A program made the position numbers and the translations under genes. This document shows, one piece after another, positions 58,896 through 64,000 of a stretch of DNA of 64,000 nt. The stretch is from an uncultured Microbacterium sp. Its GTDB lineage: Bacteria > Actinomycetota > Actinomycetes > Actinomycetales > Microbacteriaceae. Under the pieces are notes generated by a model, which was not told the origin of the DNA, made no database searches, and saw nothing but the letters and a program-made list of their open reading frames with translations. Each line of letters starts with the position of its first letter. Position 1 is the stretch's first letter. The stretch lies in contig NZ_CALBRW010000015.1 in NCBI RefSeq assembly GCF_937927635.1, positions 1 through 64,000 on the forward strand. Reading direction: 5' to 3'.

Positions 58896-60218
58896 TCAGG
58901 CGGTGGCGGATGCTGCCGCACGGGCCGCCGCGGGCAGCGCGGCCTCGATGGCGGCGAGCTCCTCCTCGCCGTGCGCGGCGGTGAGGAACCAGGCCTCGAA
59001 CACGCTGGGCGGCAGCGCGATGCCCTGCTCGCGCATGCTGTGGAAGAACGGCGCGTACCGGAACGACTCCTGCGCTTGGGCCTGCGCGTAGGTGCGCGGG
59101 GCCTCGGCGGCGAAGGCCACGCCGAACAGGCTGCCCGCGCGCGGCACGGCGTGGGTGACACCGGCATCCGTCAGGGCGCGGTCGAGCGCGTCCGCGATGC
59201 GGGAGGCGGCGGCATCCACCTTCGAGTACACCTCGGGTGTCGCCAGCCGCAGCGTGGCGATGCCCGCGGCCACCGACAGCGGGTTCCCCGACAGCGTGCC
59301 GGCCTGGTAGACGGGGCCCGTGGGCGCCAGCATGTCCATGACCTCGGCCCTGCCGCCGAGGGCCGCCAGCGGCATCCCCCCGCCGACGACCTTGCCGAAG
59401 GTGATGATGTCGGGCAGGTACTGCTCGCCCGCCTGCTGCTGCAGGCCCCAGAATCCCGCGGGGTGCACGCGGAAGCCGGTGAGCACCTCGTCGAGGATCA
59501 TCAGCGCGCCGTGCGCATGCGCGGTCTCGGCGATCAGCCTGTTGAAGCCGGGCAGCGGGGCGACGACGCCCATGTTGGCGGAGGCGGCCTCGACGATGAC
59601 GGCGGCAATGCGGTCGCCGTGCTCGGCGAACACCGCGGCCAGCGCAGCGGGATCGTTGTAGTCGATGACCAGGGTCTGCGCGGCGATGGGCGCGGGAACG
59701 CCTGCGGATCCGGGCAGGGCGAGGGTGGCCACGCCGGAGCCGGCCGCCGCCAGCAGCCCGTCGGAGTGCCCGTGGTAGTGGCCGGCGAACTTCACCAGCA
59801 GGTCGCGGCCCGTCGCGCCGCGTGCCAGGCGGATGGCGGTCATGGTGGCCTCGGTGCCGGTGGACACCATGCGCACGTGCTCAACCGGGCGGGCGTCTTC
59901 ATACTGCACGCGGTCGGCGATCAGCCGGGCCAGCTCCACCTCGCCCTCGGTGGGGGCGCCGAACGACAGGCCGCGGGTCGCGGCATCCTGAACCGCCTGC
60001 ACGATCTCGGGATGCGCGTGACCGAGCAGAGCAGGGCCCCACGAGGCGACCAGATCGACGTACTCGTTGCCCGCGGCATCCGTGACTCTGGCGCCCTTCG
60101 CCGAGGCGAGGAAGCGGGGCGTGCCGCCCACCGAGCCGTACGCGCGCACCGGCGAGTTCACCCCTCCGGGGATCACCGCACGGGCAGCGTCGAACAGGGT
60201 GTCATTGCGGTCGGTCAT
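58896..60218 (-). CDS. hemL: Glutamate-1-semialdehyde 2,1-aminomutase
   Basis: Converts glutamate 1-semialdehyde to 5-aminolevulinate. It has 440 residues. The N-terminal IPGGVNSPVRAYGSVGGTP, the PLP-phosphate site STGTEATMTAIRLARG and the PLP Lys in ITFGKVVGGGMP are diagnostic. It is on the same strand as hemB but 175 bp away, with a terminator-like structure between them and its own TANNNT box, so it is probably transcribed separately. Confidence 0.97.
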   Translation of the reverse strand: MTDRNDTLFDAARAVIPGGVNSPVRAYGSVGGTPRFLASAKGARVTDAAGNEYVDLVASWGPALLGHAHPEIVQAVQDAATRGLSFGAPTEGEVELARLIADRVQYEDARPVEHVRMVSTGTEATMTAIRLARGATGRDLLVKFAGHYHGHSDGLLAAAGSGVATLALPGSAGVPAPIAAQTLVIDYNDPAALAAVFAEHGDRIAAVIVEAASANMGVVAPLPGFNRLIAETAHAHGALMILDEVLTGFRVHPAGFWGLQQQAGEQYLPDIITFGKVVGGGMPLAALGGRAEVMDMLAPTGPVYQAGTLSGNPLSVAAGIATLRLATPEVYSKVDAAASRIADALDRALTDAGVTHAVPRAGSLFGVAFAAEAPRTYAQAQAQESFRYAPFFHSMREQGIALPPSVFEAWFLTAAHGEEELAAIEAALPAAARAAASATA

Positions 60219-60224
60219 GCATCC

Positions 60225-60230
60225 AGCCTA
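60225..60230 (-). promoter_or_regulatory. -10 element TAGGCT of hemL
   Basis: TANNNT box with six bases to the ATG at 60218 and no ribosome site. Confidence 0.5.
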
Positions 60231-60283
60231 CGGATGCCGGCTATGCATGCGGCTCAGAGACCGCGCGCCCGCCGCACCGGCGC

Positions 60284-60371
60284 GTGACGGATTACGGATG
60301 CTCGTGCGTCTGCGCGGAGTGTCGTGCGCCCGACACGCCGTCGGGGAGCCTGCCCGTCAGTGATCCGTCAC
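60284..60371 (-). terminator. Inverted repeats downstream of hemB
   Basis: GTGACGGAT (60284-60292) pairs with ATCCGTCAC (60363-60371). Inside is a smaller hairpin, GTGTCG-TGCGCC-CGACAC (60319-60336). The structure lies just past the hemB stop and could end the hemQ-C-D-B transcript. It has no U-run. Confidence 0.45.
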
Positions 60372-60393
60372 CGGTTCAGCGGAGCAGCCCGGG

Positions 60394-61371
60394 TCAGCGC
60401 AGCATGCCGGCGACCTCGGTCGCCCAGTACGTCAGCACCACGTCAGCACCGGCACGGCGGATCGACAGCAGCGACTCCAGGATGGCGGCCTCGCGGGTGA
60501 TCCAGCCGTTGGCGGCGGCGGCCTCGATCATGGCGTACTCGCCCGAGACCTGGTAGGCCCACACCGGCACGTCCACGGCGTCCCGCACCTCGCGCAGCAC
60601 GTCCAGGAACGCCATCGCGGGCTTGACCATCACGATGTCGGCGCCCTCGTCCACGTCGAACAGCGCCTCGCGCAGCCCCTCGCGGCGATTGCCGGGATCC
60701 ATCTGGTACGTGCGGCGATCGCCGGTCAGCTGCGAGTCCACGGCCTCGCGGAACGGGCCGTAGAACGCGGAGGCGTACTTGGCCGAGTAGGCCAGCAGCA
60801 GGGTGTCGTGGAAGCCCTCGGTGTCGAGCGCCTCGCGGATCGCGGCGACCTGGCCGTCCATCATGCCGGACAGGCCCAGCAGCTGCGAGCCGGCGCCGGC
60901 CTGTGCGAGCGCCATCGAGCGGTAGCGGTCCAGCGTGGCGTCGTTGTCGACCGCGCCGGATGCGTCGAGCACACCGCAGTGCCCGTGGTCGGTGAACTCG
61001 TCCAGGCACAGGTCGGTCTGCACGACCAGCGCATCGCCCACCTCGGCGGCGACGGCCTCGGTCGCGAGGTTCAGGATGCCGTGCGGGTCGTCGGCACCGG
61101 TGCCGTCGGCGTCGCGCACCTCGGGGATGCCGAACAGCATGACCCCGCCGATGCCGGTCTCCGCGGCATCCGCCGCCGCGCGGCGCAGCGAGTCCAGCGA
61201 GTGCTGCACGACGCCGGGCATGGAGCCGATGGCGACGGGCTCGGAGATGTCCTCGCGCACGAACATCGGCAGCACCAGCTGACGAGCCTCGAGCGAGGTC
61301 TCGCGCACCAGATCTCGCACGGGAGCGGACTGACGCAGCCGACGCAGGCGCGTCTCGGGGAAGCGGCTCAC
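60394..61371 (-). CDS. hemB: 5-aminolevulinate dehydratase (porphobilinogen synthase)
   Basis: Joins two 5-aminolevulinates to porphobilinogen. It has 325 residues. The two active-site lysines are in YSAKYASAFYGPFR and IVMVKPAMAFLD. The metal-site segment VQTDLCLDEFTDHGHCG carries two Cys, consistent with a Zn-using form. It starts with GTG, which overlaps the hemD stop in GTGA. Confidence 0.96.
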   Translation of the reverse strand: MSRFPETRLRRLRQSAPVRDLVRETSLEARQLVLPMFVREDISEPVAIGSMPGVVQHSLDSLRRAAADAAETGIGGVMLFGIPEVRDADGTGADDPHGILNLATEAVAAEVGDALVVQTDLCLDEFTDHGHCGVLDASGAVDNDATLDRYRSMALAQAGAGSQLLGLSGMMDGQVAAIREALDTEGFHDTLLLAYSAKYASAFYGPFREAVDSQLTGDRRTYQMDPGNRREGLREALFDVDEGADIVMVKPAMAFLDVLREVRDAVDVPVWAYQVSGEYAMIEAAAANGWITREAAILESLLSIRRAGADVVLTYWATEVAGMLR

Positions 61372-62165
61372 GGTGCGAACTCGTCCGATGCGTGCGGAAG
61401 GGTGAAGTGCGACACCGTCTCGATGAGCGCGTCGACGGTCTGCCGGTCGGCGACGGCCGAGATGGGCAGGCCCGCCTTGCGGGCATCCTTCGCCGTGCGC
61501 GGGCCGATGGCCGCCAGCAGCGTGGTGTCGGGGATCTCGGGGAACTGCTCGCGCACCTGACCGGCGACCGAGCCGCTGGTGATGAGGATGGCGTTGATGC
61601 GGCCGTTCTCCACGTCGCGGCGGATGCGGTCGGTGACCGGCACGCCCACCGTGCGGTAGGCCACCACGCTGTCGACGTCGTGACCGGCATCCTCCAGCGA
61701 CACAGACAGCACCGGTTTGGCGATCTCGCTGCGCAGGGACAGGATGCGGCGGGGCTCCGGCTCCAGCGCGATCATCTGAGCGGCCATGCCCGCGGCCGAG
61801 TTGTCGAGCTCCGGGACGAGCGCCACCTCGTAGCCGACGGCCGCCAGCGCCGCCGCGGTGGTCTCGCCGACCGCGGCGATCCTGGTGCGCTTGGGCACCT
61901 TCACCCGGTGGGCGAACAGCACGTCCACGGTGGTGGCGCTGGTGACGGTGAGCCAGTCGTAGTGACCCTCCTGCAGTCGCTCGAGGGCGGCATCCAGGGC
62001 GTTCTGATCGTTCGTCGGAGCGAAGTTGATCAGCGGTGCGACGACGGGAACCGCCCCCTGCGCGCGCAGGGATGCGGCGACGCCGTCGCCCCACGGGCCG
62101 CCACGGGGCACAAGAACACGCCAGCCGTCCAACGGCCGCGCGGTTTTCGTTTCGGAAGCTGTCAT
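61368..62165 (-). CDS. hemD: Uroporphyrinogen-III synthase
   Basis: Closes and inverts ring D of hydroxymethylbilane. It has 265 residues. HemD sequences are poorly conserved, but the two-lobed pattern (WRVLVPRGGPWGDGVAASL, WLTVTSATTVDVLF, then AILITSGSVAGQVREQF and AAIGPRTAKDARKAGL) is characteristic, and the position between hemC and hemB confirms it. The frame runs upstream to 62291, but that part overlaps hemC and ATG 62165 is preceded by GAGAG. Confidence 0.92.
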   Translation of the reverse strand: MTASETKTARPLDGWRVLVPRGGPWGDGVAASLRAQGAVPVVAPLINFAPTNDQNALDAALERLQEGHYDWLTVTSATTVDVLFAHRVKVPKRTRIAAVGETTAAALAAVGYEVALVPELDNSAAGMAAQMIALEPEPRRILSLRSEIAKPVLSVSLEDAGHDVDSVVAYRTVGVPVTDRIRRDVENGRINAILITSGSVAGQVREQFPEIPDTTLLAAIGPRTAKDARKAGLPISAVADRQTVDALIETVSHFTLPHASDEFAP

Positions 62166-62175
62166 CTGGTCACTC

Positions 62176-63156
62176 TCAGGGGAGAAGGTCGGCCGCTCCC
62201 TGTTCGAGCAGCCGATGGGCTGCAGACATGCCGATTTCGCGGATCGCGTGCATCGGGTCTGCACCATCGGCAGCATTCGCTCCGTTGCCACTGCCGTTCC
62301 GACGAATATACCCCCCGTTCAGGGACTCCGTGACGTCGAGGCCGATCCGACCGGTTCCGTTCGGCTCGTAGACCACGGCGCGGACGCGGATGCTGTCGCC
62401 GGAAACCGCCGCGTGGGCGGCCATCGGAGCCTGGCATCCGGCCTCGAGTCCCGCGAGGATCGCACGCTCCACGGTCACCGCGATGCGGGTGTCCTCGTCG
62501 TCGAGCTGCGCCAGTGCGGCCAGCAGCTCGGCAGGGGCATCCGCCCGCGTCTCCACGGCCAGCGCGCCCTGTCCCGGTGCGGTCGGCCACTCCGACAGCC
62601 CCAGCAGCTCGCGCTGCAGGGCGGACTCCGAGCCCAGGCGCGACAGGCCCGCGGCGGCCAGGATCACGGCATCCAGCTCACCCGACTCCACCCGAGCCAG
62701 GCGGGAGTCGACGTTGCCTCGGATGTCGATGACCTGCGCATGCGGCGCACGCCGCCGCACCTGCGCGATGCGCCGCGGGGCTCCGGTGCCGATCTTCGCA
62801 CCCGAGCCGAGCTGGTGCAGCGGGGTGCCGTCACGGGTGATCGCCACATCGCGCGGGTCCTCGCGGAGGGGCGTCGCGGCGATGACCAGCTCGGCGGGCT
62901 GCGCGGTGGGCAGATCCTTCAGGGAGTGCACGAGGATGTCGCACTCGCCGGCCATGAGCGCCTCGCGCAGCCGGTTGGCGAACACCCCGGTGCCGCCGAT
63001 CTCGGAGAGCGACGCGCGGTTGGTGTCGCCCTCCGAGGTGATCGGCACCAGCTCGACAGGACGACCGGCGATCTTCGTCAGCGCATCGGCGACGTGGCCG
63101 GACTGCGCCTGCGCGAGGGCGCTGCGGCGCGTGCCGAGCCGGATTGCGGTGGTCAC
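62176..63156 (-). CDS. hemC: Hydroxymethylbilane synthase (porphobilinogen deaminase)
   Basis: Polymerises four porphobilinogens. It has 326 residues. LGTRRSALAQAQS at the N-terminus, HSLKDLPT, IGTGAPRRIAQ and the dipyrromethane-cofactor Cys in LEAGCQAPMAAHA are diagnostic. It starts with GTG, overlapping the hemQ stop in GTGA. An insertion near the C-terminus (RRNGSGNGANAADG) is low-complexity and may be a surface loop. Confidence 0.96.
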   Translation of the reverse strand: MTTAIRLGTRRSALAQAQSGHVADALTKIAGRPVELVPITSEGDTNRASLSEIGGTGVFANRLREALMAGECDILVHSLKDLPTAQPAELVIAATPLREDPRDVAITRDGTPLHQLGSGAKIGTGAPRRIAQVRRRAPHAQVIDIRGNVDSRLARVESGELDAVILAAAGLSRLGSESALQRELLGLSEWPTAPGQGALAVETRADAPAELLAALAQLDDEDTRIAVTVERAILAGLEAGCQAPMAAHAAVSGDSIRVRAVVYEPNGTGRIGLDVTESLNGGYIRRNGSGNGANAADGADPMHAIREIGMSAAHRLLEQGAADLLP

Positions 63157-63845
63157 TGCAGAACGTCGGCGATCTCGTCGAGGCGAAGGCGACGCCCGGT
63201 GTAGAAGGGGATCTCCTCCTTCACGTAGCGGCGCGCGTCGGTGTAGCGCAGGTCGCGCATCAGGTCGACGAGCTCGGTCGGGTCGTCGGACTCCAGCGGC
63301 ACCACCCACTCGTAGTTGCCCAGCGCGAACGCGGCGACGGTGTTGGCCGTGACGCCCTTGAATGCGGCGCCCTTGCGGCCGTGGTCGGCGAGCATCTTGC
63401 GACGGTCGGCCTCTTCGATCAGGTACCACTCGGGGGTGCGCACGAACGGGTAGACGCAGACCCACTGCTTGGGCGGGATGCCGCGCATGAAGCCGGGCAC
63501 GTGGTTGAGGTTGAACTCCGCGTCGCGATGCACTCCCATGATGTTCCACACCGGCAGCAGGGTGTGCAGCAGCTCGGTGCGGCGCAGGCGGCGCAGGGCG
63601 CGCTGCAGATCCTCGGGGGTCTCGCCATGCAACCACACCATCAGGTCGGCGTCGGCCTTCAGGCCTCCGACATCGTAGAAGCCGCGCACCGAGACGCCGG
63701 AGGCCTCGACATCGGCCACGATGGTCTCGAGCTCGGTCGAGTCGGTCTCGGTGACCGGCGCGGCGGGGTTTCGTCGCCAGACGGCCCAGAGAGTGAATCC
63801 CTGGCGGGCGACTGCGGACTGGTTGTCTTCACGAACTTCCGGCAT
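63153..63845 (-). CDS. hemQ: Coproheme decarboxylase (HemQ/ChdC)
   Basis: Oxidatively decarboxylates coproheme III to haem b, the last step of the coproporphyrin-dependent pathway of Gram-positive bacteria. It has 230 residues in the chlorite-dismutase superfamily. The catalytic Tyr is in YPFVRTPEWYLIEE (pattern as in the family) and the proximal haem His in RRKMLADHGRKG. GGGAGT precedes the ATG at 63845; the frame extends to 63893 without a better start. It leads the hemQ-hemC-hemD-hemB operon. Confidence 0.94.
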   Translation of the reverse strand: MPEVREDNQSAVARQGFTLWAVWRRNPAAPVTETDSTELETIVADVEASGVSVRGFYDVGGLKADADLMVWLHGETPEDLQRALRRLRRTELLHTLLPVWNIMGVHRDAEFNLNHVPGFMRGIPPKQWVCVYPFVRTPEWYLIEEADRRKMLADHGRKGAAFKGVTANTVAAFALGNYEWVVPLESDDPTELVDLMRDLRYTDARRYVKEEIPFYTGRRLRLDEIADVLQ

Positions 63846-63920
63846 ACTCCCAGTCTCCACCCTCTGGTTATGCGCGGACTGACGCCCGCTCACAGACTCG
63901 GGAGCCAGGAACTGTGGGGA

Positions 63921-64000
63921 TCAGCGCGAGACGGCGCGGGCGATCACCCAGACGACACCGCCGACCACCGCAGCGACGCCTGCGACGGCGGCCGCGGCGC
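63921..64000 (-). CDS. C-terminus of a membrane protein (gene cut by window end)
   Basis: On the minus strand about 26 codons run from the window edge to a TGA at 63921. They read as an Ala/Val/Gly-rich membrane segment (AAAVAGVAAVVGGVVWVIARAVSR). The position upstream of hemQ could fit another haem-operon or small membrane protein. Too little is visible to say which. Confidence 0.4.
   Translation of the reverse strand, partial: AAAAVAGVAAVVGGVVWVIARAVSR

Noticed and set aside
1..64000. tRNA, rRNA, IS elements, prophage genes and replication origin
   Set aside because: I looked for cloverleaf-like segments, transposase or integrase proteins, phage structural proteins and DnaA-box clusters and saw none that I could support by reading.

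Overview
The window is GC-rich (about 70 % by eye) actinobacterial chromosome. Strong G/C third positions, leaderless promoters of the TANNNT type, an HemQ-type haem pathway and a striking excess of GGATGCC/GGCATCC point to the Microbacteriaceae, most likely Microbacterium or a close relative. Everything reads as ordinary chromosome with small accessory insertions. I found no phage, IS element, CRISPR array, tRNA or rRNA gene.

Positions 1-18100 form a pentose and arabinan utilisation island. It holds the end of xylA, xylB, an araDBA operon with its LacI-type regulator and a palindromic operator, a VapBC toxin-antitoxin pair, a second LacI regulator, a complete sugar ABC importer (binding protein and two permeases), a GH51 alpha-L-arabinofuranosidase, a sugar-type epimerase, the remnant of a second importer (one permease cut to its last 85 codons, one intact) and a GH127 beta-L-arabinofuranosidase. 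Arabino-oligosaccharides would be imported, cut to L-arabinose in the cytoplasm by the two signal-less glycosidases, and passed through AraA, AraB and AraD to D-xylulose 5-phosphate. XylA and XylB supply the same intermediate from xylose.

Positions 18100-30300 carry the methylcitrate (propionate) operon gntR-prpD-prpB-prpC, a PadR/DUF1048/ABC exporter operon, an EamA exporter divergent from a CGNR-type regulator, a frameshifted membrane protein, and a cysteine desulfhydrase-like / ACT / FAD-oxidase cluster. Positions 30300-36600 hold an aldo-keto reductase and a two-component system followed by a membrane flavin electron-transfer set: a low-complexity membrane protein, a ferric reductase-like flavoprotein, a covalently flavinylated FMN-binding protein and its ApbE flavin transferase. 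A helical-phase direct repeat precedes the set and is a good candidate site for the response regulator.

Positions 36600-46700 contain a DUF4407 membrane protein, rlmN, eda with a TSUP exporter, two SDR dehydrogenases, two DUF proteins, and a TPP-riboswitch-controlled ykoE-ykoD-ykoC ECF importer. Positions 46700-64000 contain a D-Ala-D-Ala carboxypeptidase whose reading frame is broken at a run of nine C, a heterodimeric ABC exporter with one degenerate ATP site, a GT4 glycosyltransferase, a 3-hydroxyisobutyryl-CoA hydrolase-like enzyme, an orphan ABC ATPase with a very long acidic tail, a less GC-rich AAA ATPase gene with a perfect 14-bp inverted repeat at its start, and the haem genes hemQ-hemC-hemD-hemB plus hemL.

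The most notable non-coding structure is a 139-bp composite repeat present twice. Each copy is two 55-bp imperfect palindromes separated by exactly 29 bp, and both copies lie between convergent genes. A 78-bp direct repeat, nested inverted repeats and the GGATGCC bias are further features that gene annotation does not explain.
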